Shown: positions 52,898 through 60,771 of the stretch, piece after piece | Position numbering within the stretch: the first letter of the stretch is position 1 | Layout of the letters: every line of letters begins with the position of its first letter | Origin: Enterococcus timonensis | GTDB taxonomy: Bacteria > Bacillota > Bacilli > Lactobacillales > Enterococcaceae | Reading direction: 5' to 3' | NCBI RefSeq assembly: GCF_900104595.1 | Contig: NZ_FNVY01000003.1 | Location: forward strand, 496,001 to 560,000 | Length of the DNA: 64,000 bases | Translations under genes and position numbers: made by a program | The notes under the pieces: model-generated | What the model was told of the DNA's origin: nothing | The model's database searches: none | The model's input: the letters and a program-made list of their open reading frames with translations, nothing else

Positions 52898-53779
52898 ATG
52901 GTTGAAGGAAATGATCAATTAGCCGCGACTTTAAAAGGCAATTTAAAAGACACTCTAGAAAAAAGTTTAGAAGACACCTATCCGGAAACATTAAAAAAAG
53001 CCATGTTGTATTCCGTTCAAGCAGGTGGCAAAAGATTACGTCCAAACTTAATCTTAGATGTAGTGGCAGGATTTCATGGACCACTTTCTGTTGGTGTTTA
53101 TCAAGTAGCATCTGCTGTCGAAATGGTTCACACCTATTCCTTAATTCATGACGACTTGCCGGCGATGGATAATGATGATTATCGCCGAGGAAAACTCACC
53201 AATCATAAAGTGTTCGGAGAAGCTGTAGCGATTTTAGCAGGCGATGGACTGTTAACAGAAGCTTTTGCGCTACTTGCAGCAAGTGAAAATCCAGCAGACC
53301 AAGTGGTGGCTCTAACAAAACTTTTAGGAAAAAAAGCTGGCACTAATGGGATGGTTTCCGGCCAAGTCTTAGATATCAACGCCACTGGTCAACAGTTAAA
53401 CTTAGAGCAGCTGACCGAAATTCATCGGCTAAAAACGGGCGCGTTAATTGAATTTTGTCTGATGACAGGCGGCATTTTAACCAATCAATCCCAGAAAGTC
53501 ATTAAGCAACTAGAAGAAGTGGGAACGCATTTTGGTTTGGCCTTTCAAATCAAAGATGATTTACTTGATGTGGAAGGGGATTTTGAAACATTAGGAAAAG
53601 CGCCCCATCAAGATGAAATTCTCAATAAGAGTACTTTTCCTAAATTATTAGGATTAGACGGCGCAAAAGAGGCGTTAGCCAAAGAAATTAAATCAGCACA
53701 AGAAATTTTAGCCAACATCCAACAAACAGAAGATTTTGATACAACGGCTATTTTAGCTAAACTTAACCAACTGAAATAA
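52898..53779 (+). CDS. ispA: Polyprenyl (farnesyl/geranyl) diphosphate synthase IspA
   Basis: 293-aa isoprenyl diphosphate synthase. First Asp-rich motif DDLPAMDNDD near 84-93, second IKDDLLDVEGD near 220, plus GGKRLRP near 44. The residues before the first motif (Tyr-Ser) favour short products, consistent with farnesyl diphosphate for undecaprenyl synthesis. The start is the ATG after AAGGAG at 8 bases; an upstream GTG is inside the spacing. Confidence 0.94.
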   Translation: MVEGNDQLAATLKGNLKDTLEKSLEDTYPETLKKAMLYSVQAGGKRLRPNLILDVVAGFHGPLSVGVYQVASAVEMVHTYSLIHDDLPAMDNDDYRRGKLTNHKVFGEAVAILAGDGLLTEAFALLAASENPADQVVALTKLLGKKAGTNGMVSGQVLDINATGQQLNLEQLTEIHRLKTGALIEFCLMTGGILTNQSQKVIKQLEEVGTHFGLAFQIKDDLLDVEGDFETLGKAPHQDEILNKSTFPKLLGLDGAKEALAKEIKSAQEILANIQQTEDFDTTAILAKLNQLK

Positions 53780-53814
53780 AAAAAGAAGTACCATAGAAAA
53801 TAAGGAGGCATCCG

Positions 53815-54630
53815 GTGAAAGAACGCATCGATGTATTAGCAGTGCAACAAGGATTATTTGAAACGCGGGAAAAAGCCAAGCGGGGTATTATGGCTGGCCT
53901 TTTATACAATGAAAATAATCAGCGCTTCGACAAGCCTGGTGAAAAAATTCCAGCTGAAACCAAGTTACATATTAAAGGGGAAAAGTTCCCTTACGTTTCC
54001 CGCGGTGGTTTAAAATTAAAAAAAGCGTTGGCCAGTTTCGGCTTAGATGTAACGGATAAAATTATTTTAGATATCGGATCATCCACTGGTGGTTTTACTG
54101 ATGTAGCTTTACGCAGTGGGGCAGCTATGAGTTATGCACTAGACGTGGGTTACAATCAATTGGCTTGGTCTTTGCGCCAAGATCCGCGGGTTGAAGTGAT
54201 GGAGCGAGTGAATTTTCGTTATAGTAAGCCGGAAGATTTTACTAAGGGATTGCCAGATGTAGCGACGATTGATGTTTCTTTTATTTCGCTGCGGTTAATT
54301 TTCCCACCACTGAAAAATATTCTAGTACACAATGGTGAAGTGGTGGCACTCGTAAAACCACAATTTGAAGCCGGTAAAGAGCAAGTAGGAAAACATGGCG
54401 TCATTAAAGATCCTAAAGTTCATCAAATGGTTTTAGAAAAAGCATTTTCTTACGCTCTCGATGCTGGGTTTACCATTGCCGGCCTAGATTTTTCACCAAT
54501 TACCGGAGGCGTAGGAAATATTGAATTTTTACTTTATTTAAAAAATAATGAAGACGTGCAGCAACTGGTTTCAAAAGAAGAAATCAAAGAAGTGGTCACA
54601 AAAGCCCATCAAACATTGCGCCAAGATTAA
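53815..54630 (+). CDS. tlyA: TlyA family RNA methyltransferase
   Basis: 271-aa protein: S4 RNA-binding domain (residues ~1-60, KERIDVLAVQQGLFETREKAKRG-like) followed by a FtsJ-type methyltransferase with LDIGSSTGGFTDVAL near 82, TIDVSFISLRLIFPPL near 150 and ALVKPQFEAGKEQVGKHGV near 180. The family makes 2'-O-methyl rRNA marks; some were once called hemolysins, which is not implied here. The start is GTG after AAGGAGGCATCCG. It lies between ispA and argR as in relatives. Confidence 0.92.
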   Translation: MKERIDVLAVQQGLFETREKAKRGIMAGLLYNENNQRFDKPGEKIPAETKLHIKGEKFPYVSRGGLKLKKALASFGLDVTDKIILDIGSSTGGFTDVALRSGAAMSYALDVGYNQLAWSLRQDPRVEVMERVNFRYSKPEDFTKGLPDVATIDVSFISLRLIFPPLKNILVHNGEVVALVKPQFEAGKEQVGKHGVIKDPKVHQMVLEKAFSYALDAGFTIAGLDFSPITGGVGNIEFLLYLKNNEDVQQLVSKEEIKEVVTKAHQTLRQD

Positions 54631-54647
54631 AGAAAGGAGCGAGAATT

Positions 54648-55109
54648 ATGAAAAAAAAAGAACGGCAAAAGTTATTGCAAATTTTAATGGAAACGACCCC
54701 GATTAGACGTCAAGAAGATTTTGTCGCCGCCTTGAAAGAACAAGGAATTCCCGTGACACAAGCGACGATTTCTCGAGATATTAAAGAAATGCAATTGATA
54801 AAAGTGCCGGCGGAAAATTACGGTTCTGTTTACGCTTTGCCGCAACAAACTCGCTCCACTGAAATCTTGCCGCGAGTTAAAAAAATATTGAAAACGAGTT
54901 TAATCAAAATGGATCGTCAAAATAATCTGTTGGCTTTGCGTTTACAACCAGGGTCCGCTGTAGCAGCCGGCTCTTTGTTAGAAAAAGTTTTTGCTGATGA
55001 ATTATTTACTATTATGACTGATGATAGTCATGTCTTATTATTTGCCGAAAATCCAGCGTCCGCTGAAAAAATGGACCAACAAATCAACGAATGGATTGAC
55101 CGCCTGTGA
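54648..55109 (+). CDS. argR: Arginine repressor ArgR family
   Basis: 153-aa ArgR/AhrC regulator. The N-terminal winged helix has TQATISRDIKEMQLIKVP near 37-54; the C-terminal oligomerisation domain has GSAVAAGSLLEKVFADEL and TDDSHVLLF in place of the common GDDT arginine-contact motif. In this position (between tlyA and recN) it is the AhrC-type copy. RBS GAAAGGAGCGAGAATT. Confidence 0.94.
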   Translation: MKKKERQKLLQILMETTPIRRQEDFVAALKEQGIPVTQATISRDIKEMQLIKVPAENYGSVYALPQQTRSTEILPRVKKILKTSLIKMDRQNNLLALRLQPGSAVAAGSLLEKVFADELFTIMTDDSHVLLFAENPASAEKMDQQINEWIDRL

Positions 55110-55140
55110 TGAATAGTCTGAGTATGAGTGAGGAAAAGCC

Positions 55141-56823
55141 ATGTTATTAGAATTAAGCATTCATGATTTTGCAATTATTTCCAAATTGCGTTTGAATTTT
55201 CAAGGAGGCATGTCGGCTTTAACCGGTGAAACTGGTGCGGGAAAGTCGATTATTATTGATGCCGTGGGTTTATTATTAGGTGCGCGGGGCTCAGCAGATT
55301 TTTTACGAAAAGGGGCGGCCAAATGTACTTTGGAAGGTTTATTTACTAAGCCTAATCAAGCAAACTTTGACCAAACCATAGAAGAAATGGGCTTGAGCGC
55401 TCCTGATGATCAATTAGTAATTCAACGAGAAATTTTAGCGAGTGGGAAAAATATTTGCCGAGTGAATGGTCATTTGGTAACTATTAGTCAGCTGAAACAG
55501 TTGGGTATTTTTTTAGTAGATATCCAAGGGCAACACGACACTCAAGCGCTATTGCAAGTGGAACGGCATCTGCCTTTATTAGATGAATTCGGTAAAAAAA
55601 AGATTGCCCCTCTGTTAAAGGATTATCAGGAAAAATTTCAAGAATATAAATCTCTTGCCCAGAAAGTCGCCGCCCAAAAGCAAAATGAAAAAGCCTTCGC
55701 CCAACGGATTGATATGCTGTCTTTTCAATCGGATGAAATTGAACAAGCGCAACTAGTAGCCGACGAAGAAGAAGGCTTGATTCAAGAACGCAATCAATTA
55801 GGCAATTACCAAAAAATTATGACGGCGCTAGCTGAAACATACCAAACACTAGAAAGTGACTGGAGTGTTTCTGACCAACTGGGAACTGCCAGATCCGTTA
55901 TGGAAACAATCGCCGACATTCATCCGGCTTACCAAGAAATTTCCGAAAGTTTGGATACGGCATTTTATGCTATTCAAGAAGCAATTCCTAGTTTAAATGC
56001 TGAAATTGAATCGCTGGAGTTTGACGAGGAACGTTTAAACCAAGTAGAAGAACGTTTAGAAATTATTTTTCAGCTAAAACGTAAATACGGGGAAGATATT
56101 CCCGCCATTTTAAAATATTGGGATGAAATTTCAGAAGAGTTAGCTGCAGCCGGTGGCGCCGTCGATGTAGAGGCGCTAGAAAAAAATTTACAAGCAAAAA
56201 AAGACGCTGTTTTAAAATCCGGGCAAAAGTTACAACAAACCCGCCAACAAGTCGCGGTCAAAATGAGCCCACTATTAAAAAAAGAACTCCAAGAATTGTA
56301 TATGGAACATACACAATTTGAAGTTCGCTTTACTGATTTGGGAGAACATTTTACTAAAGAAGGCTTAGCTAGCGCTGAATTTTTCATCCAAACAAACGTC
56401 GGGGAAGATTTAAAACCATTAGTAAAAGTCGCTTCTGGTGGCGAGTTATCTCGCTTACTCTTAGGATTGAAAAGTTTATTTGCTAAAAGTTTAGGCGTCA
56501 CCTCGATTGTTTTTGATGAAGTGGATTCCGGGGTTTCCGGTCGGGTGGCAACGGCGATTGCTAATAAAATCCATCATATTTCTCAAAATTCGCAAGTTTT
56601 GTGTATTACTCATTTGCCGCAAGTCGCGGCCGTTAGCGACCAACAATATTTAATCGAAAAAGAAATTCAGCATGGACGAACCGAAACTAAAGTCCGACTT
56701 TTAGATTTTGAAAAACGAGTCGAAGTCTTGGCTAAAATGATTGGCGGACAAACCGTGACCCCAATTAGCTTAGAGCATGCTAAAGAATTATTGGTGCAAG
56801 GGGAAAATGAACAAACAAAATGA
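55141..56823 (+). CDS. recN: DNA repair protein RecN
   Basis: 560-aa SMC-like repair ATPase. Walker A GETGAGKSIIIDAVGLLLG near 29, long coiled coils (~150-215 and ~290-365), signature ASGGELSRLLLGLKSLF near 433 and Walker B SIVFDEVDSGVSGRVA near 457. It helps double-strand break repair. It closes the folD-recN cluster; about 50 bases separate it from the next start and no terminator is seen. Confidence 0.96.
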   Translation: MLLELSIHDFAIISKLRLNFQGGMSALTGETGAGKSIIIDAVGLLLGARGSADFLRKGAAKCTLEGLFTKPNQANFDQTIEEMGLSAPDDQLVIQREILASGKNICRVNGHLVTISQLKQLGIFLVDIQGQHDTQALLQVERHLPLLDEFGKKKIAPLLKDYQEKFQEYKSLAQKVAAQKQNEKAFAQRIDMLSFQSDEIEQAQLVADEEEGLIQERNQLGNYQKIMTALAETYQTLESDWSVSDQLGTARSVMETIADIHPAYQEISESLDTAFYAIQEAIPSLNAEIESLEFDEERLNQVEERLEIIFQLKRKYGEDIPAILKYWDEISEELAAAGGAVDVEALEKNLQAKKDAVLKSGQKLQQTRQQVAVKMSPLLKKELQELYMEHTQFEVRFTDLGEHFTKEGLASAEFFIQTNVGEDLKPLVKVASGGELSRLLLGLKSLFAKSLGVTSIVFDEVDSGVSGRVATAIANKIHHISQNSQVLCITHLPQVAAVSDQQYLIEKEIQHGRTETKVRLLDFEKRVEVLAKMIGGQTVTPISLEHAKELLVQGENEQTK

Positions 56824-56872
56824 AATAAAAAGTAGAAAAATGATTGGTTGATTTGATTATTTTCGCCATAAC

Positions 56873-57862
56873 TTGGACAAGAAATTAAAACCTATTAAAC
56901 AGCAAGGAGTGATTGCGATTAAAATTGGATTAAGAACTGTAAAAACAGCAGTCGCGGCCACACTGGCCATGATTGTAGCTTATAGTTTACAATTACTTTA
57001 TGCGCCATCTGCCGGAATCATTGCGGTCTTGAGTGTGGGCAATACTAAGAAAACATCATTGATGACGGCAATTAAACGCATCGCCTCTTTGTTGTTAGCA
57101 ACAGCGATTGCTTTTGTCTGCTTTCAATTATTTGGTTTTCATCCAATCGCTTTTGGTATTTATTTGTTGCTATTTATCAGCATTTCAGTGAAGTTTGGTC
57201 TAGAAGATGGCATTGTGGTGAATTCAGTTTTGGTGACTCACTATCTAATCGAGGCCTCGTTTGCCCCCAAACTTTTGCTAAATGAATTTCTGTTAATGAT
57301 CATTGGCGTAGGTTTTGCCCTCCTATTTAATCTAGTCATGCCGGATATGCAAAAAAAATTAAAAGAAGATCAACTGGTCATTGAAGAAATGTTTCGCAAA
57401 TTACTGCGACAAATGGCGCTACATCTTAATCAAGTGGAACAAGCAGGGCTGCGTGCTAACTGCCAAGGTTTACTGGAATTTATTTTTGAAGCGCAAAAAA
57501 GAGCAAAAATTGACGGTGAAAATCAGTGGCTTGATCAAAATGTTTACTTTACAGAATATTTTGCGATGCGAAAAACCCAATTGCGGGTGCTGGGGGATAT
57601 GATTACTTTACTGGACAAGATTTTTGTCGAAGAAGCTTTCATTGAAGATATTCGTTATTTATTGGAAATGACCGCTGATGAATTTGCCGAGTTCAATGAT
57701 GGCAAACAAATTTTGACAGAAATCATGCAAGTTTACGAAAATTATCGAAAAAAACCACTCCCGCAAACAAGAGAAGAATTCGAAAACCGCGCCAGATTAT
57801 TTCAGTTTTTACAATCATTTACGAGTTTTATCGAAATTAAAGCTGAATTTAGTGAAACATAA
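56873..57862 (+). CDS. Aromatic acid exporter family protein (YqjA/DUF939-like)
   Basis: Up to 329 aa. Four to five membrane helices in the first ~150 residues (TVKTAVAATLAMIVAYSLQL onward) precede a cytoplasmic helical domain of ~170 residues, the layout of the Firmicutes ArAE_1/ArAE_1_C (YqjA-like) family. Transport of aromatic acids is a family-level guess. The TTG start given here has no ribosome site; AAGGAG sits 8 bases before an in-frame ATT at 56918, where the protein would read (M)KIGLRT, matching the usual start of relatives. Confidence 0.82.
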   Translation: MDKKLKPIKQQGVIAIKIGLRTVKTAVAATLAMIVAYSLQLLYAPSAGIIAVLSVGNTKKTSLMTAIKRIASLLLATAIAFVCFQLFGFHPIAFGIYLLLFISISVKFGLEDGIVVNSVLVTHYLIEASFAPKLLLNEFLLMIIGVGFALLFNLVMPDMQKKLKEDQLVIEEMFRKLLRQMALHLNQVEQAGLRANCQGLLEFIFEAQKRAKIDGENQWLDQNVYFTEYFAMRKTQLRVLGDMITLLDKIFVEEAFIEDIRYLLEMTADEFAEFNDGKQILTEIMQVYENYRKKPLPQTREEFENRARLFQFLQSFTSFIEIKAEFSET

Positions 57863-57899
57863 AAAAATCCTTCTGCGGTGATCCACAGAAGGATTTTTT
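57860..57899 (+). terminator. Terminator after YqjA-like gene
   Basis: AAAATCCTTCTG pairs with CAGAAGGATTTT around CGGTGATCCA, with a T-run after it. Copy 2 of the dispersed repeat begins about 10 bases later. Confidence 0.9.
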
Positions 57900-57909
57900 G
57901 TTTTTTTTG

Positions 57910-58071
57910 ATTTTCCTAATTTTCTACAGTGCTCAACACTAAAAATATAACCTTGATTGACGGTATATTTTTAGCCGCACTTTGGAAAATAGATAAAATT
58001 TTTGCCGAATGTACCATTCGTCTTTCGATTTTCCTAATTTTCTACAGTGCTAAACGCAAAAAAATATAACC
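57910..58071. repeat. Dispersed structured repeat, copy 2 (arm-inverse-arm)
   Basis: Two direct copies of a ~43-base arm (57910-57952 and 58028-58071, both beginning CCTAATTTTCTACAGTGCT-like) flank an inverted arm (57962-57999) complementary to either. The first pair forms CTAAAAATATAACC/GGTATATTTTTAG with a short loop; the second forms a longer-range stem. It is related to 14237-14378. It fills the gap between the YqjA-like gene and the DUF4044 gene and contains no gene. Confidence 0.78.
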
Positions 58072-58073
58072 CA

Positions 58074-58196
58074 TTATAAAACACCCATTTGGGCGAGGGC
58101 GGTTAGGACAACGCCGGCTACGGTTAGAATTAACATAGTCCAAATCATGATTTTGGTAATTTTTTGAAAGCCAGTTACTTTTTTCTTTTCACTCAT
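58074..58196 (-). CDS. DUF4044 small membrane protein
   Basis: 40-aa protein MSEKKKVTGFQKITKIMIWT followed by one hydrophobic helix (residues ~17-36) and a short tail ending QMGVL. A basic N-terminus plus a single helix and this location upstream of DUF3397-mraZ fit the DUF4044 family of Lactobacillales. The ATG follows GAGGTGCAATCA. Function unknown. Its stop lies two bases from the repeat at 57910-58071, whose transcript would follow it. Confidence 0.85.
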   Translation of the reverse strand: MSEKKKVTGFQKITKIMIWTMLILTVAGVVLTALAQMGVL

Positions 58197-58334
58197 TGAT
58201 TGCACCTCACGATGAACACATTTTAAACGGAAATAGATAAAATTACAAGCAAAAAATTTTTTTAATTTAGCAAAAATTTTACAGTAAACATGATATACTA
58301 GATGAGTTCTAAAATTTTGATGGAGGTGAAGACG

Positions 58335-58694
58335 ATGTGGTGGCGCATTTTCTGGTATATTTATCCGCTAGTAGTGCTTTTGGCGACTGGTTTTATTGTC
58401 TCGCGATTCCTTATTTTTAAAAAATATAGTCTTAAAAGTGTTGATTTGGCCACGATTTTATTGGTCTTAGGGTTACATATACTTTCGCAAGATACATATG
58501 GACAATCTTTTTTTCCGTTTTGGCTAATTATGACGATGCTCATGGGAATCGCGGTGGCCATTTTCCTAGGTCACTATTATGGCGAAATTGAATACCCCCG
58601 CTTTTTTAAATTATTTTGGCGCCTGACCTTTTTAATGACCATAGCACTTTATTTGGTCTTTATTATTTTAAACATTATTCATCATCTTAACTAA
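58335..58694 (+). CDS. DUF3397 domain-containing membrane protein
   Basis: 119-aa protein with four membrane helices (near 5-23, 35-50, 58-78, 92-115). Its form and place just before mraZ match the uncharacterised DUF3397 family of Lactobacillales. The start is the ATG after GGAGGTGAAGACG; earlier in-frame starts lack spacing. It is separated from mraZ by a terminator, so it is not in the dcw transcript. Confidence 0.85.
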   Translation: MWWRIFWYIYPLVVLLATGFIVSRFLIFKKYSLKSVDLATILLVLGLHILSQDTYGQSFFPFWLIMTMLMGIAVAIFLGHYYGEIEYPRFFKLFWRLTFLMTIALYLVFIILNIIHHLN

Positions 58695-58705
58695 TCGCTT
58701 AAGCT

Positions 58706-58737
58706 AAGCCTCCGTTAAAAAACGGGGGCTTTTTTTT
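58706..58737 (+). terminator. Terminator after DUF3397 gene
   Basis: AAGCCTCCGTT pairs with AACGGGGGCTT around AAAA, followed by T7. The following ~190 bases up to the MraZ boxes are AT-rich with no visible gene. Confidence 0.9.
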
Positions 58738-58927
58738 GTTAAAAATTGCCCCACTTTCCAAACGAGAAAATTTCAGCAAATGAATCGCAAAAACAGCAAC
58801 TTTTTCTTAAAAATAACTAATATTTCCAAAAAATATTTATAAAAAATGCCATAATGTCTGTTTAATGTTACAGCAATGTTACGTAGGTATTAAAAAAAAT
58901 TTGCGGACCACAATTTTTTAAAAGCTG

Positions 58928-58951
58928 GTGGAGAAAAGTGGGGGAATGTGG
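58928..58951 (+). promoter_or_regulatory. MraZ operator (three GTGG repeats)
   Basis: GTGGA, GTGGG and GTGGT begin at 58928, 58938 and 58948, exactly 10 bases apart. Regularly spaced TGGG-like repeats before mraZ are the known binding site for MraZ oligomers. A TAGACT/TATCCT -10 region follows. Confidence 0.88.
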
Positions 58952-58988
58952 TAGACTTATCCTATCTAGTGGAAGGTAGGTGAGCGTC

Positions 58989-59420
58989 ATGTTTATGGGA
59001 GAATTTCAACATACAATTGATCCAAAAGGGCGCTTGACTATGCCAGCGAAATTTCGCGAAGCCCTAGGTGAAAAATTCGTCGTCACCCGCGGACTTGATG
59101 GCTGTTTATTTGGCTATCCTTTGAGTGAGTGGGAACAGATGGAAACAAAATTCGAACAAATGCCGGTCAGCAAAAAAGATGCCCGGACTTTTGTGCGTTA
59201 TTTTTATTCTTCGGCGACTGAATGTGAAATTGATAAACAAGGACGAATTAATATTCCTAGTTCCCTGCGCACCCATGCGACCTTAAGTAAAAATTGTGTC
59301 GTCATTGGTGTCTCTAACCGGATTGAAATTTGGGATGAAACCCGTTGGCAAACATTCTCAGCTGATGCTGAAGAGAACTTTGATGAAATTGCCGAAAATA
59401 TGATCGATTTTGGATTTTAA
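58989..59420 (+). CDS. mraZ: Transcriptional regulator MraZ
   Basis: 143-aa protein with two AbrB-like DNA-binding halves: [23 protein letters not shown] at the start and [21 protein letters not shown] in the second half. MraZ controls the division/cell-wall cluster by binding the GTGG repeats in its own promoter. The start is the ATG with AGGTGA upstream; the GTG three codons earlier belongs to the ribosome site. Confidence 0.96.
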   Translation: MFMGEFQHTIDPKGRLTMPAKFREALGEKFVVTRGLDGCLFGYPLSEWEQMETKFEQMPVSKKDARTFVRYFYSSATECEIDKQGRINIPSSLRTHATLSKNCVVIGVSNRIEIWDETRWQTFSADAEENFDEIAENMIDFGF

Positions 59421-59435
59421 GTAAAGGAGTCAGAC

Positions 59436-60398
59436 ATGCCGGCATTTAACCATGAAACAGTTTTATTACACGAAACCGTCGACCAATTAAACGTGGATCC
59501 CACCGGCATTTATGTCGACTGCACGTTAGGTGGAGCCGGTCATACAACTTATTTACTGGAACAACTAACGACGGGGAAATTATATAGTTTTGATCAAGAT
59601 CAAACCGCCATTGATCATGCTAAAGAAATCTTGCCTGAAGAAATTGCTTCTGGCAAGTTAACTTTAGTAAAAAATAATTTTAGAAATCTGAGAGAAGCGC
59701 TAGCTGATCTTGCTGTTTTTAAAGTTGATGGCATTTTTTATGATTTAGGCGTATCTTCGCCTCAATTTGATATTGCGGAGCGCGGATTTTCTTATCAAAA
59801 AGATGCGCTCTTAGATATGCGAATGGATCAAAGCCAAGAACTTACAGCGGCGATTGTGGTGAATACTTGGCCTTATGAAAAATTAGTGAAAATATTTTTC
59901 CGTTATGGCGAAGAAAAATTTTCTAAACAAGTCGCCCGTCTAATTGAAAAAAAACGCCAGCAAGCACCAATCGAAACAACTTTTGAATTAGTAGAAATAA
60001 TTAAAGAAGCCATTCCAGCACCTGCCCGACGAACTGGCGGACACCCAGCCAAACGGATTTTCCAAGCTTTAAGAATTGCAGTCAATGATGAACTGGGTGC
60101 TGTTGAAGAATCACTAGAACAAGCTTTTGATTTATTAAATATCGGCGGCAGAATTTCAGTGATTACTTTTCATTCTTTAGAAGATCGCCTCGTAAAAAAC
60201 ATGTTTAAAGAAAAAGCGAATCCTAAAGATTTGCCACCAGGTTTACCCATGGTGCCTGAAGAATTCCAACCCATGTTGAAATTAGTTTTTCGCAAACCAA
60301 TTTTAGCTAGCGCTGAAGAATTAGAACATAATAATCGTGCCCGCTCGGCTAAATTACGAGTGGCGGAAAAAGTAAAGGAAGGTGAGACACTTGGCTGA
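59436..60398 (+). CDS. rsmH: 16S rRNA (cytosine-N4)-methyltransferase RsmH
   Basis: 320-aa SAM-dependent methyltransferase (MraW) making m4Cm1402 in 16S rRNA. Motifs: [19 protein letters not shown] near 27, [19 protein letters not shown] near 105 and [17 protein letters not shown] near 243. AAAGGAG precedes the ATG. Second gene of the dcw cluster; its end overlaps the ftsL start by 8 bases. Confidence 0.97.
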   Translation: MPAFNHETVLLHETVDQLNVDPTGIYVDCTLGGAGHTTYLLEQLTTGKLYSFDQDQTAIDHAKEILPEEIASGKLTLVKNNFRNLREALADLAVFKVDGIFYDLGVSSPQFDIAERGFSYQKDALLDMRMDQSQELTAAIVVNTWPYEKLVKIFFRYGEEKFSKQVARLIEKKRQQAPIETTFELVEIIKEAIPAPARRTGGHPAKRIFQALRIAVNDELGAVEESLEQAFDLLNIGGRISVITFHSLEDRLVKNMFKEKANPKDLPPGLPMVPEEFQPMLKLVFRKPILASAEELEHNNRARSAKLRVAEKVKEGETLG

Positions 60399-60771
60399 AT
60401 TAAAAAAAGAATATATTTTCGATGAAGCAAATCCTAGTCAAGTGCCCCAAGAACTTCCCCAAACACCAGAAGTTCCCATCGTCCTACCTATTAAAAGATC
60501 CAAACGAATTTCTCGGTTGGAAAAACTTTTAATCGTCGTTTTCCTTGTCGGCACACTCGTCATGGCGATTGCCACAATTAATTTATCTAATGAAGCAACC
60601 CGTGTTCAAGAAAACACGACGAACATTCAACAATCGATTAATCAACACCAAAAAACAATTACTCAGCTTCAACAAGAAAGAACAGAATTATCCACCGCCG
60701 CGCGGATCAAAGAAATTGCCGAGAAATTCGGCTTGACCTTGCAAGAAGAAAATATAAGGAATGTGAAATAA
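60391..60771 (+). CDS. ftsL: Cell division protein FtsL
   Basis: 126-aa single-pass membrane protein: cytoplasmic N-terminal ~50 residues with [11 protein letters not shown], a helix near 52-72 ([20 protein letters not shown]), and an extracellular coiled coil. FtsL with DivIC and DivIB is part of the divisome. The start is TTG after GGAAGGTGA; GTG three codons earlier overlaps the ribosome site. Its stop adjoins the PBP start. Confidence 0.92.
   Translation: MAELKKEYIFDEANPSQVPQELPQTPEVPIVLPIKRSKRISRLEKLLIVVFLVGTLVMAIATINLSNEATRVQENTTNIQQSINQHQKTITQLQQERTELSTAARIKEIAEKFGLTLQEENIRNVK

Noticed and set aside
53815-54630. Hemolysin annotation for the TlyA-type gene
   Set aside because: S4 plus FtsJ-type methyltransferase motifs and context indicate an RNA methyltransferase; lytic activity is not supported.
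57910-58071. Ordinary transcription terminator
   Set aside because: A separate complete terminator precedes it, the arms are far longer than needed, and T-runs after the stems are missing.
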